Shown here piece by piece: positions 1 through 6,402 of a stretch of 7,814 nucleotides of DNA (position 1 is the first letter of the stretch; every line of letters starts with the position of its first letter). Origin of the DNA: Calditrichota bacterium (GTDB taxonomy: Bacteria > Zixibacteria > MSB-5A5 > GN15 > FEB-12). The notes beneath the pieces are model-generated. The model searched no databases, was not told where the DNA came from, and saw nothing but the letters and a program-made list of their open reading frames with translations. The position numbers and the translations under genes were made by a program. The stretch lies in assembly GCA_008501655.1 (NCBI GenBank), contig QQUK01000227.1:1-7814 (forward strand), written 5' to 3'.

Positions 1-476
1 TCATCGTTTGATTGATCAGGCAGTTTATCTTTTGAAGGTTCCGGGTCGTTTAAGACTTCGGGAGGATATACTACTTTAGGTGTGAAAACGCCAAGATACC
101 TTTGATACCATTTCCACTTCTTTTTTTCTTCTTTGAGGAATTTTTTGATACGTTTCTCTCGACGATGTTCGATGGCATCGTATTCTTCGATTCTTAATAT
201 TAAAATCTCAATTGTTTCCCTTTTTTCAAGAGCCGTGCGAAATGTATCATAATCTTTAAATGAAAATATCGTCTGCACAAGCGGTTCAAAAAATACCATT
301 ACCTGCGAACTGATATAGTTGAGCGGTTTAATAGATTCTAAAAACATGATTGCCGGGATAGCCATCCCCCTTCTGATAACCATCTTGGCAAGTTTATCTA
401 ATACTTTATCTTCTTCTTCCGGGAGGATATCCTTACCGCCGTCGGGAAGTTCCATAGAACCTTTAAAAAAACTCAT
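1..476 (-). CDS. Conserved hypothetical protein, 3' end cut by window edge
   Basis: I do not recognise a named family. The ATG at 476 opens a frame that stays open for 158 codons to the left edge, so the C-terminus is missing. The start is well supported: GAGGAG lies 8 bases upstream, and the ATG overlaps the stop of the preceding gene as ATGA, which suggests translational coupling. Residues 1-27 are acidic (PEEED). Residues 28-72 form an amphipathic to hydrophobic stretch with the motif RRGMAIPAIMFLESIKPLNY and then VFFEPLVQTIF, which reads as a conserved core rather than a classic membrane helix. Residues 84-125 are highly charged and probably helical (EHRREKRIKKFLKEEKKK). A proline-rich segment follows (VVYPPEVLNDPEP). 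No signal peptide is seen, so it is probably cytosolic or membrane-peripheral. Its position suggests it works with the 158-residue membrane protein encoded just upstream. The coding call is confident; the function is unknown. Confidence 0.8.
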   Translation of the reverse strand, partial: MSFFKGSMELPDGGKDILPEEEDKVLDKLAKMVIRRGMAIPAIMFLESIKPLNYISSQVMVFFEPLVQTIFSFKDYDTFRTALEKRETIEILILRIEEYDAIEHRREKRIKKFLKEEKKKWKWYQRYLGVFTPKVVYPPEVLNDPEPSKDKLPDQSND

Positions 477-949
477 TCTGTTTTCTCCTCGAGAGCAGCT
501 TCATTTGTTACATATTGTTTGATGATATTTTCAACTTCGGAAATATTATCATTGCAGATAAGATACATCCCCCGGAAATTCTCAAGCCGTGATGGTTCGA
601 TAAACGGTGAGAGCAGAATCCCGTTTTTATCAACATAATACGACCGGAACTCCGACCATTTACGGTTAATCGTCTGTGTGGAACCTTTAATAGTTACCGT
701 TTTATCGGTCAATTTAAATTTAGTCGGAAAATAAAATTTGGCAACCGATGCAAAAAGTACAACCAGGGCAACCGTTGCAAACGTTTTTGATTCCGTAATG
801 GAAAGGACAAGAAGCGGTATGAGCAGAATAAAAACAGTAACAAGTACAGCCGCAAGCGGACGTTTTTTCATCGGATGGGTTGTCCACTCCAGAAGTGTAT
901 TCTGGATTTCGACGGTTTCTTTTGTCTGCTGTTTGTTATCATCTACCAT
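473..949 (-). CDS. Two-helix membrane protein, possible PH-like domain
   Basis: This is a 158-residue protein of unknown function. After a polar N-terminus (1-30) come two predicted transmembrane helices at about residues 32-50 and 57-74. The rest, about 75-148, is soluble and strand-rich. The pattern of a K/T-rich strand, TDKTVTIKG, RKWSEF, YYVDKNGILLSPF and a final helix (SEVENIIKQYV) resembles bacterial PH-like or YcxB-type proteins, which join two helices to a small PH-fold domain. That assignment is inference from the pattern. The ATG at 949 follows the stop of the 65-residue gene by only 3 bases, and I see no good ribosome binding site, so coupling to upstream translation is likely. Its own stop overlaps the next start as ATGA. 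The C-terminus is acidic (EEKTE). A specific function cannot be given. Confidence 0.82.
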   Translation of the reverse strand: MVDDNKQQTKETVEIQNTLLEWTTHPMKKRPLAAVLVTVFILLIPLLVLSITESKTFATVALVVLFASVAKFYFPTKFKLTDKTVTIKGSTQTINRKWSEFRSYYVDKNGILLSPFIEPSRLENFRGMYLICNDNISEVENIIKQYVTNEAALEEKTE

Positions 950-952
950 AGA

Positions 953-1150
953 TTATTCTGGTTTGCGGTACCGTTCGGTTTTAACTTTTTCCATCATTTC
1001 CATCAGCTCTTTTGGTTCGAATACTTTTTTATCGATAAGTACCCGGACAAGTGCTTCCTGGGCAAGATTGTTTGAAAGTGCCAACTCTTCGTAGGTGACA
1101 TCACGTTCTTCACCATCAACGATCATTTTTAAGGCAACTTTTTTATCCAT
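953..1150 (-). CDS. Small conserved hypothetical protein, 65 aa
   Basis: A short, soluble, mostly helical protein with no signal peptide, membrane helix or cysteine. It begins with a strand-like segment (VALKMIVDGEERDVTYEEL, residues 5-23). A helical part follows, with the motif LALSNNLAQEALVRVLIDKKVF and then EPKELMEMMEKVKTER. The layout of a short strand pair followed by a helical ‘VLIDK..F.P.EL’ segment resembles small uncharacterised proteins in many bacteria, but I cannot name a family. It is likely real: the ATG at 1150 has AAGGA about 7 bases upstream, and this site overlaps the TAA stop of the preceding gene. Its stop lies 3 bases before the next gene. The context suggests it is co-translated with the membrane protein downstream, perhaps as a partner; that is inference. 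Confidence 0.72.
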   Translation of the reverse strand: MDKKVALKMIVDGEERDVTYEELALSNNLAQEALVRVLIDKKVFEPKELMEMMEKVKTERYRKPE

Positions 1151-1160
1151 GCTGATTCCT

Positions 1161-2948
1161 TTATTCTGTAGCAGTTTCTATCTGTTCTTCGGACAGAGAA
1201 TGAACTGTTTCATTTTTAATGCGGTACAAAGGCATTTCGATATTTTCTCTTTTTTCACCAAAAGAAATTTTCCCTGAAGAACCGATATAATTTGTAATTG
1301 TACCGAGGTTAGTTCTAATATTCTCACGGCTGATTCCGTTTTGAATCGACATCAAAACAAGATTTACGGCATCATAACCGAGTGACGACAATCGCTGAGG
1401 TTGTTTACCGTATCGTTTGTCGTAAGCACGGGAGAATTTCAGAAACTCATCTGAATTTCTTCCTTCAATAAACGGAGATGCAAAAACCGCTTCTTTTGTG
1501 ACGTTGTCACCAAGTTTATAAATGGCATCATCACCCCAGCCGTTGGACCCGAGATACCTGGCATTGAGATTATAAAAATGTACCTGCGGTATCAGCTGAC
1601 GGAGTTGTCTTGGTTCGCCGGGCATAAAGATGCAGTCTATATATACCGGCAGCAATTCGAAATCAAGGGTGTCACCATCAGGAGAAATATAATAAGTAGA
1701 GTCAGCCGGATGATCTAAAATGATTCCTTTAATATCACGGATATAGGTACCGAAATCTTTATCACGTGAACGATAATATTCAACAGCGATAACAGTACCG
1801 CCAAGCTGTTCAAAACGGCGTTTGAATGCACGAGTCATTCTGATGTTTTCAGTAGCTGTCGATGAAATTACGGCAGCAGTATCAGTTTTGAGTTGTTCAA
1901 TCGCATACTCTGCAAGCCGGACACCTTCAAGTTCAGTATTTGGTGCCAGCTGGAATGCGTTTTCAGAAAGTCTTGTCAATCCTGCCTGATTTGCTGCCGG
2001 AGCAATCAACGGCATTGTCGAACATATCAATGATGCTGATGCAACCGAGGCTGCTTCTGATGTAAGGGGACCGACAACAACATCGGTAGTCCCGGAATTG
2101 GCAAGCTGTGAAACAATCTGAGCAGCTTCAATCGGGTCACCTTTTGTATCATAGGGAACAATCTGAATCTCTTTACCGGACTCTGCGCGGAAGAGTTCAG
2201 CTGCAATGACCGCACCATTGTATATATCCTCACCATAAGACTGCAGTTCACCCGACATCGGAAGAACCATAGCAATCTCAAGCGATTTATGAGTCAGCCT
2301 ATCTATCGTTCCGTTCTGGGAATTGGCAGTAACCGCTTCACCGCATTCCGCTAAAAGTTCATTAGCCTTGCGAACATCACCGCGGTCGATATAAATATCG
2401 GCAAGCTCTTTTACCAAGGGGCATTTCTTATCAGCGGTCAAATGTTCAAAATCCGCATTAGTCAACGTTATCTTTGACGCATTTTTATACGATGCAATCA
2501 AAGACGAACGGCTAAGCTCAGTTAGCGATTTTGAATCTGAAAACTGATATGCTTTTAACCAGGCATTGACTGCCTGATTCACTTTGGAAGAGCGGTAATA
2601 AGAATTTCCTAAGAAAAAGTAAGCTTCGGCAAGATACTTTGAATTCACGAATCGTGAAGTGAAATAACTGAATCCGGCAGCGGATTCATTATACTCGGCA
2701 TAATAATATTTCGCTTTTGCCCGGTAGAACAGGAATAGATCAATATTAGCAGAGTTTGAAAATCTCGCTTCAAGTTCCTCAAACACAATCGCTGCCTCAT
2801 AGTAATCTCCTTCTGACATCAACCGTTTACCTTTGGTAAATAAAGATACAGCTTCGGCATCATCATCAATTGTCTGCGACATCAGTGATGATACAAAAAG
2901 AAAGAGAATAACAATGAGGGTACTGAATATTCTTTTATTTTTTATCAT
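1161..2948 (-). CDS. Exported TPR-like/type-1 periplasmic-binding fusion protein
   Basis: This 595-residue protein begins with a Sec signal peptide (KNKR followed by a hydrophobic core at about 8-23). The likely cleavage site is near residues 24-25 (SLMSQ). There is no lipobox cysteine, so it should be periplasmic. Residues about 31-205 look like tetratricopeptide-type helical repeats (for example GDYYEAAIVFEELEARF, LAEAYFFLGNSYYRSSKVNQAVNAW and DRGDVRKANELL). Residues about 223-580 match the type-1 periplasmic-binding fold of the Leu/Ile/Val-binding class. Its marks are IAMVLPMSGELQSYGEDIYNG, a DTKGDP segment, VVGPLTSEAA and PLIAPAAN, and near the end SSLGYDAVNLVL. TPR plus PBP1 is the layout of LpoA, the outer-membrane activator of penicillin-binding protein 1A, but that protein is lipidated. 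A solute-binding role is possible too, although no ABC permease genes are nearby. The ATG directly abuts the upstream TAA. Confidence 0.9.
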   Translation of the reverse strand: MIKNKRIFSTLIVILFLFVSSLMSQTIDDDAEAVSLFTKGKRLMSEGDYYEAAIVFEELEARFSNSANIDLFLFYRAKAKYYYAEYNESAAGFSYFTSRFVNSKYLAEAYFFLGNSYYRSSKVNQAVNAWLKAYQFSDSKSLTELSRSSLIASYKNASKITLTNADFEHLTADKKCPLVKELADIYIDRGDVRKANELLAECGEAVTANSQNGTIDRLTHKSLEIAMVLPMSGELQSYGEDIYNGAVIAAELFRAESGKEIQIVPYDTKGDPIEAAQIVSQLANSGTTDVVVGPLTSEAASVASASLICSTMPLIAPAANQAGLTRLSENAFQLAPNTELEGVRLAEYAIEQLKTDTAAVISSTATENIRMTRAFKRRFEQLGGTVIAVEYYRSRDKDFGTYIRDIKGIILDHPADSTYYISPDGDTLDFELLPVYIDCIFMPGEPRQLRQLIPQVHFYNLNARYLGSNGWGDDAIYKLGDNVTKEAVFASPFIEGRNSDEFLKFSRAYDKRYGKQPQRLSSLGYDAVNLVLMSIQNGISRENIRTNLGTITNYIGSSGKISFGEKRENIEMPLYRIKNETVHSLSEEQIETATE

Positions 2949-3443
2949 TTATAATGAGTATTTCCCAAAATCTTCCGGGTCTACTTTGCGTAGTCGTTCA
3001 CGCAGCGATTCCGGATCGGTTGGCATCTGGTTTTCTTTTTGAGATTCCTCTTTTGAAATATTCAACAGTGCATCACTGATAAATATTTTAGCATTCGTTT
3101 TAAGTGCAACCGCTATCGAATCAGACGGGCGTGCATCAATAGTCTGCACTTCATCATTTACTCTCAGATAGATTTTTGCATAAAACGTCTGCTCACGCAG
3201 TTCGGTAATCTCAACTTTTTCAACATTCGCCTGCAAGCTTGTTATGATCAGTTTAATCAGATCATAAGTCATTGGTCTGTTTGACTGAATGCCGGATAAC
3301 TCCATAGCTATCCCCCACGCTTCGGAGTGACCAATCCAGATCGGAAGCACTTTATTTGATTCAAACGGTGCTAAGATCACTACCGGAGTGTTGGTTGACA
3401 TATCAAGTGCCAGTCCTTCGACTCTTGCTTCAAGCATACTCAT
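2949..3443 (-). CDS. DUF151 bifunctional nuclease-family protein
   Basis: A 164-residue cytosolic protein of the DUF151 (BFN) family, whose studied members show DNase/RNase activity or act in stress responses. The core is at about residues 4-128. It has VEGLALD near the N-terminus, VLPIWIGHSEAWGIAMEL (32-49), the family segment RPMTYDL (56-62, where H is more usual at the Y) and DARPSDSIAVAL (103-114), the most diagnostic block. The tail (129-164) is charged and ends DPEDFGKYSL, a form I associate with family members in diderm lineages. No UVR domain is present. The ATG at 3443 lies 3 bases after the rplI stop. A second ATG at 3437 is an alternative start, and neither has a clear ribosome binding site, which fits coupling to L9 translation. 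The family call is secure; the biochemical role in this organism is not. Confidence 0.93.
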   Translation of the reverse strand: MSMLEARVEGLALDMSTNTPVVILAPFESNKVLPIWIGHSEAWGIAMELSGIQSNRPMTYDLIKLIITSLQANVEKVEITELREQTFYAKIYLRVNDEVQTIDARPSDSIAVALKTNAKIFISDALLNISKEESQKENQMPTDPESLRERLRKVDPEDFGKYSL

Positions 3444-3446
3444 ACG

Positions 3447-3893
3447 CTATGATTTTTTGATAACCCAATATTTTAAATTAGCGACAACATCTTTATCAAT
3501 TTTAATAGGTGTTGTATAAACGCCTAAAACTTTGATCGGAGCTTCGAGTTCAATCGCACGTTTATCAATTGAAACACCTTCAGCAGCCAGTTTTTCCGCG
3601 ATATCAGCGGATGTAACTGAACCGAACAATTTTTCATCTTCACCTACTAATACTTCAAAAGATAAAGAAAGTTTCTCAATTTTGTTTTTAATTTGTTCAG
3701 ACTGTTTTAATCTTTTCTTTGCCTGAACTTCCGCCTGCTTCTGAATTTCACCAATAGCTTTCAGATTCGCTTTTGTGGCGGGGATAGCCAGATTTTTTGG
3801 AAACAAGTAATTGCGACCATATCCGTCTTTGACATCGATAGTCTGTCCTGCAGAACCTAATTCAGGAACATCTTCACGCAATATTACTTTCAT
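3447..3893 (-). CDS. rplI: 50S ribosomal protein L9
   Basis: L9 binds 23S rRNA through its N-terminal domain and extends away from the ribosome near the L1 stalk, where it helps reading-frame maintenance. The length (148 residues) is typical. The N-terminal signature region is intact: MKVILREDVPELG, then VKDGYGRNYLFPKNLA (21-36). A long connecting helix follows (about 41-74, rich in K, Q and E). The C-terminal RNA-binding domain (about 77-148) contains EDEKLFGSVTSADIAEKL, the usual family block. The ATG at 3893 has a strong ribosome binding site (AAAGGAAG) about 6 bases upstream. The gene follows the DUF2232 gene by 33 bases, and that gap carries a candidate promoter. In many bacteria dnaB follows rplI, but here a DUF151 gene does. 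Identification is near certain. Confidence 0.98.
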   Translation of the reverse strand: MKVILREDVPELGSAGQTIDVKDGYGRNYLFPKNLAIPATKANLKAIGEIQKQAEVQAKKRLKQSEQIKNKIEKLSLSFEVLVGEDEKLFGSVTSADIAEKLAAEGVSIDKRAIELEAPIKVLGVYTTPIKIDKDVVANLKYWVIKKS

Positions 3894-3913
3894 CGTTTCT
3901 TCCTTTCTAATAT

Positions 3914-3942
3914 AGTATAATCTACATTATTTACTTTGTAAA
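3914..3942 (-). promoter_or_regulatory. Candidate internal sigma-70 promoter for rplI
   Basis: On the minus strand TTTACA (3942-3937) and TATACT (3919-3914) are separated by exactly 17 bases. Each hexamer matches the sigma-70 consensus at five of six positions. The -35 box lies inside the last codons of the DUF2232 gene. Transcription would start near 3907, giving a short leader of about 14 bases that still holds the rplI ribosome binding site. The local sequence is AT-rich, so a chance match is possible. Confidence 0.42.
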
Positions 3943-4937
3943 CTCAACAGTTCAATTTTCCGAAAGTCCTTGAAACTGTCAACAAAACCTAATAACACAA
4001 AGGCTATATAGCCAATATGTGCTGTGAAAAAGAGCAGAAGATACATTCCGAGTTTCATACTCCAGTGCAGTTTGATTTTGGAAAGAAAATATTCAAACAA
4101 TGATAATCCGGTCAGAGCATAAAATACCGACAAAAAGACCAGAAGGTTATCACCTGTTTTTACAACAATTTCATTTCCTAAAAAGTGAAGCAAAGCACCG
4201 ACAATAATTATACCGGTAACATAGTACGGCATTTTCCACATTTTAAATGAAGCTATCGGTTTTATCAATTCTCTTTTCCGAATCAGAATATAGAGAAAAA
4301 TCAGAAAACCGATCGAATACTGCATCACTGATGAAAGAAGAGTCAAAGCCGGGATGATATAAGCTGTCAATGCCATACCGTTTGTAATACTGTCCATCAT
4401 CGTCGCAGCTTCATCGGTTGAATAACCGGCTGCCGGTAATGATGTTCTGAGTGAGCTCAGAATATCAACAGTATTCGAATTAAAACTATTGATAAGCATT
4501 TCCCAATGAGGAGCATACATAGCGATCGCACAGAGCAGTACAGCTAAAAGTCCGGCTATGTAAACCCGTTCATAGTTTGCTTCTTTTACTAAATATCTTC
4601 CCATAATGACAGATCCCAAAAGTATTGCACTCCAATCAGCAATGAGTATCCAGACAGTATCATCTCCCGGTATAAGAAAAGCAGTGGTATACACAATCAC
4701 TGCACCTACCGCTAAAGGCAAAGTCTTTTTATGAAAAGCCAGATATGCTGTTCCATAATAGAGATAGAGTTTCAGGAAATAGACAAATCCGCTGATTAAA
4801 AACAGGAACTTAACTTTTTCCGTCTGTTGAATAACTCCGTACTCCAATACGGCAAACAGAACCATAGCAGACAAGATAAAGACTATTTCTTTTGCGGATA
4901 GATTTTTCTTATCCGTATTATGAACCGTCTCAGTCAA
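3927..4937 (-). CDS. DUF2232/YybS-type multi-pass membrane protein
   Basis: A 336-residue polytopic inner-membrane protein with about eight hydrophobic segments (roughly residues 17-36, 43-63, 73-90, 95-113, 125-141, 190-219, 238-255, 266-283 and 296-318; some may merge or not span). The assignment rests on position between rpsR and rplI, where DUF2232 (YybS) genes occur in many lineages. It also rests on family-like features: a membrane segment ending in LIRKREL, a following F.MWKMPYYVTG segment (231-242), and a C-terminus with LLGFVDSFKDFRK. The function of the family is poorly known. The start is TTG at 4937, 3 bases after the rpsR stop. No in-frame ATG occurs before residue 25, where the first helix is already under way, so TTG is the best choice. 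Only a weak ribosome binding site is visible, which fits coupling to rpsR. Confidence 0.85.
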   Translation of the reverse strand: MTETVHNTDKKNLSAKEIVFILSAMVLFAVLEYGVIQQTEKVKFLFLISGFVYFLKLYLYYGTAYLAFHKKTLPLAVGAVIVYTTAFLIPGDDTVWILIADWSAILLGSVIMGRYLVKEANYERVYIAGLLAVLLCAIAMYAPHWEMLINSFNSNTVDILSSLRTSLPAAGYSTDEAATMMDSITNGMALTAYIIPALTLLSSVMQYSIGFLIFLYILIRKRELIKPIASFKMWKMPYYVTGIIIVGALLHFLGNEIVVKTGDNLLVFLSVFYALTGLSLFEYFLSKIKLHWSMKLGMYLLLFFTAHIGYIAFVLLGFVDSFKDFRKIELLSLQSK

Positions 4938-4940
4938 TTT

Positions 4941-5168
4941 TTACCGGTATGATTCGCTTTCAAATGCAACGATTGCAAGAACTCTTCCGCGTTTGATTGC
5001 AGTAGTGAGTTTGCGCTGATGCATGGCACAGTTACCGGTTACACGACGGGGAATAATTTTTCCGCGTTCGTTCGTAAAACGTTTTAAAATACGTTCGTCT
5101 TTGTAATTGATGTAGTTGATTTTGTTTTCACAAAAGCGACAGATCTTTTTTCCTCTGACTACCGCCAT
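4941..5168 (-). CDS. rpsR: 30S ribosomal protein S18, zinc-binding form
   Basis: S18 pairs with S6 on the platform of the 30S subunit. The 75-residue length is typical. The core runs through INYINYKDERILKRF, GKIIPRRVTG and HQRKLTTAIKRGRVLAI, which is the S18 signature region. Cysteines at residues 10 and 13, together with Cys47 and His50, form a CxxC...CxxH set. This marks the zinc-binding (‘C+’) version of S18 rather than the cysteine-free paralogue induced under zinc limitation. The C-terminus (FESESYR) is a little longer and more acidic than in many homologues. The ATG at 5168 has AGGAAA about 6 bases upstream. The gene follows rpsF by 34 bases with no ssb gene between them, unlike the rpsF-ssb-rpsR order of many Firmicutes. 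Confidence 0.98.
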   Translation of the reverse strand: MAVVRGKKICRFCENKINYINYKDERILKRFTNERGKIIPRRVTGNCAMHQRKLTTAIKRGRVLAIVAFESESYR

Positions 5169-5202
5169 CTTAAATTTCCTTTATGTTTTTTGTTCTCACT
5201 CA

Positions 5203-5754
5203 TTACAGTTCTTTTTTTTCATCAGAGCTATCGGATGAATCAGCTGATTCTGCCGGAGCTTCTTCTGTTTTCTCTTCTGCTTCAACCGCTTTTTCAGCAG
5301 GTTTTTCTTCAGCAGGAGCTTCAGCTTTGGCTTCTTCTTTTTTGTCATCATCTCTGGATGAATCACGAGAATGGCCTCTGCGATTTGAACTGTTATCATC
5401 GTTATCGTTGTCTCTGCCGGAACCATGTTTACCAAACGGATCTATCTGTTTGATAACATCTTCCGGATCGGCTTCGATACGAATTGTTAGATCACGGATG
5501 TAAGCTTCGTTGATCTTAAAATGACGATCAAGTTTGCCAAGGACATCCGATTCGGCTTCATAAAGGAAAGAGGCATAATAGCCCTGGGTCAAACCTTTGA
5601 TTTCGTAAGCTAAACGACGGGTACCCATAGCCGATTCATGGATTATTTTGCCGTTTGAAGATGCAATAATTTCCTGTACATCTTTGACATGCTTATCGAT
5701 GGTGCTGTCATCGGTTTGCGGATTGATTACAAATGTTGTCTCGTAGATTCTCAC
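5203..5754 (-). CDS. rpsF: 30S ribosomal protein S6 with long charged C-terminal tail
   Basis: S6 binds S18 and helps build the platform of the 30S subunit. Residues 1-95 form the complete S6 domain: RIYETTFVINPQ, a helix (DDSTIDKHVKDVQEIIASSNG), KIIHESAMGTRRLAYEIKG, then QGYYASFLYEA and a final strand at about 84-95. At 183 residues the protein is far longer than the usual 95-140. Residues about 108-183 are a low-complexity tail. The tail begins with a D/N/R/S-rich part (GRDNDNDDNSSNRRGHSR) and continues with an E/K/A/P-rich part, ending in an S/D cluster. The start is GTG at 5754 with a very strong site (GGGAGGA) 8 bases upstream. It follows pth by 67 bases. The tail may be disordered; its role is unknown. 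Confidence 0.97.
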   Translation of the reverse strand: MRIYETTFVINPQTDDSTIDKHVKDVQEIIASSNGKIIHESAMGTRRLAYEIKGLTQGYYASFLYEAESDVLGKLDRHFKINEAYIRDLTIRIEADPEDVIKQIDPFGKHGSGRDNDNDDNSSNRRGHSRDSSRDDDKKEEAKAEAPAEEKPAEKAVEAEEKTEEAPAESADSSDSSDEKKEL

Positions 5755-5762
5755 TAAAAATA

Positions 5763-5770
5763 TCCTCCCT
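5763..5770 (-). promoter_or_regulatory. Strong Shine-Dalgarno site deciding the rpsF GTG start
   Basis: AGGGAGGA on the minus strand, 8 bases before the GTG at 5754, is an almost perfect anti-16S match. It supports the non-ATG start, which also gives the expected S6 N-terminus (RIYETTFVIN). Confidence 0.85.
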
Positions 5771-5827
5771 ACGGACGTTGGGGTTAACGGTTAACGGCTT
5801 AGCCTGGATATGGTTGAATAGCTAAGC
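5771..5827 (-). promoter_or_regulatory. Candidate rpsF leader RNA (possible S6:S18 autoregulatory site)
   Basis: In the mRNA sense, GCTTAGC (5827-5821, overlapping the pth stop) can pair with GCTAAGC (5803-5797) across a 17-base loop. Just after it, a tandem GTTAACC repeat can fold as GTTAA-CCG-TTAAC (5795-5783), and further CCG triplets flank it. The known S6:S18 mRNA motif presents CCG in a bulge between a stem and a hairpin and lies upstream of rpsF in many phyla. The position fits, but I cannot show that the fold matches that motif. There is no T-run after the hairpin, so it is not an intrinsic terminator. Confidence 0.35.
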
Positions 5828-6394
5828 AGGGTTTCTATTATATTTCATCATCGCTTGTTCGATCCCGTCATTTATCACAGAAATTACGGCATCGGATGCG
5901 CTTGATATCATTTCATTGACGACCTCTTCGTCGTCACGTTCAAATGCTCCCAAAACAAAATCCACGACACTTTCAGATTCGGGTACTTGCCCGATCCCTA
6001 ATCGTATTCGGGGAAACTGGTCGGTCTCAAGTTGTTCTATAATTGATTCAAGACCGTTATGACCACCGCCTGTGCCTCCGCGCCGGATTCTGATTCCTCC
6101 TAAAGGAAGATTAAAATCATCGACTAATACTAAAAGCTCAGATGGGGTGAGAGCATAATCTTGTAAAAGAGCATTTGCGGCATAACCGGAGTTATTCATG
6201 TAATTCGTTGGTTCTGCAACTATAATACTTGAGCCGGCAACGGTTATTTCCGCTCTATCATATTCAGCTTCTCTTTCGAGTTTTAAGGGCTTGTATTGAG
6301 TCAGCAGTTTTTCTATAACCATAAACCCGACATTATGTCTGGTTCCGGCATACTTACTGCCGATATTTCCAAGTCCTAATACAGCCGAAATCAT
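5822..6394 (-). CDS. pth: Peptidyl-tRNA hydrolase
   Basis: The enzyme cleaves the ester bond of peptidyl-tRNA released from stalled ribosomes, recycling tRNA in the cytosol. I chose the ATG at 6394 (190 residues) over the in-frame GTG at 6406. AGGTGG lies 8 bases before this ATG and overlaps the GTG, and the promoter would leave the GTG only a very short leader without a ribosome binding site. With this start the key residues fall on or next to the E. coli numbering: Asn10 (GLGN), catalytic His20 (TRHNVG), Asn68 (NYMNNSG), Asp93 (VDDFNLPLGG) and Asn113 (GGHNGLESI). The length is normal for bacterial Pth. One oddity is GLGNIG in place of the common GLGNPG at residues 7-12. It is the first gene of the minus-strand operon. 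Confidence 0.96.
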   Translation of the reverse strand: MISAVLGLGNIGSKYAGTRHNVGFMVIEKLLTQYKPLKLEREAEYDRAEITVAGSSIIVAEPTNYMNNSGYAANALLQDYALTPSELLVLVDDFNLPLGGIRIRRGGTGGGHNGLESIIEQLETDQFPRIRLGIGQVPESESVVDFVLGAFERDDEEVVNEMISSASDAVISVINDGIEQAMMKYNRNPA

Positions 6395-6402
6395 AATAGC
6401 TG

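Noticed and set aside
738..1277. Plus-strand frames opposite the small hypothetical genes
   Set aside because: They lack ribosome binding sites and sensible protein character, and the minus-strand frames are coupled to neighbours on both sides.
2027..2281. Minus-strand 84-codon frame inside the TPR-PBP1 gene
   Set aside because: It is an out-of-frame shadow of the large gene with no start signals.
5159..5203. A 14-codon frame starting in TAATG at the rpsF stop and ending over the rpsR start
   Set aside because: It overlaps both neighbours in a way that could couple translation, but it has no ribosome binding site of its own and the length is within chance for an A-rich spacer. Conservation in relatives would be needed to call it.
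5183..5503. Serine/alanine-rich and lysine-rich frames overlapping rpsF in other frames
   Set aside because: They mirror the low-complexity codons of the S6 tail on the other strand or frame, and the S6 frame has clear homology and start signals.
5797..5827. Hairpin after pth considered as an intrinsic terminator
   Set aside because: The 7-base stem has a 17-base loop and no T-run on its 3' side, and the next gene of the operon follows at once.
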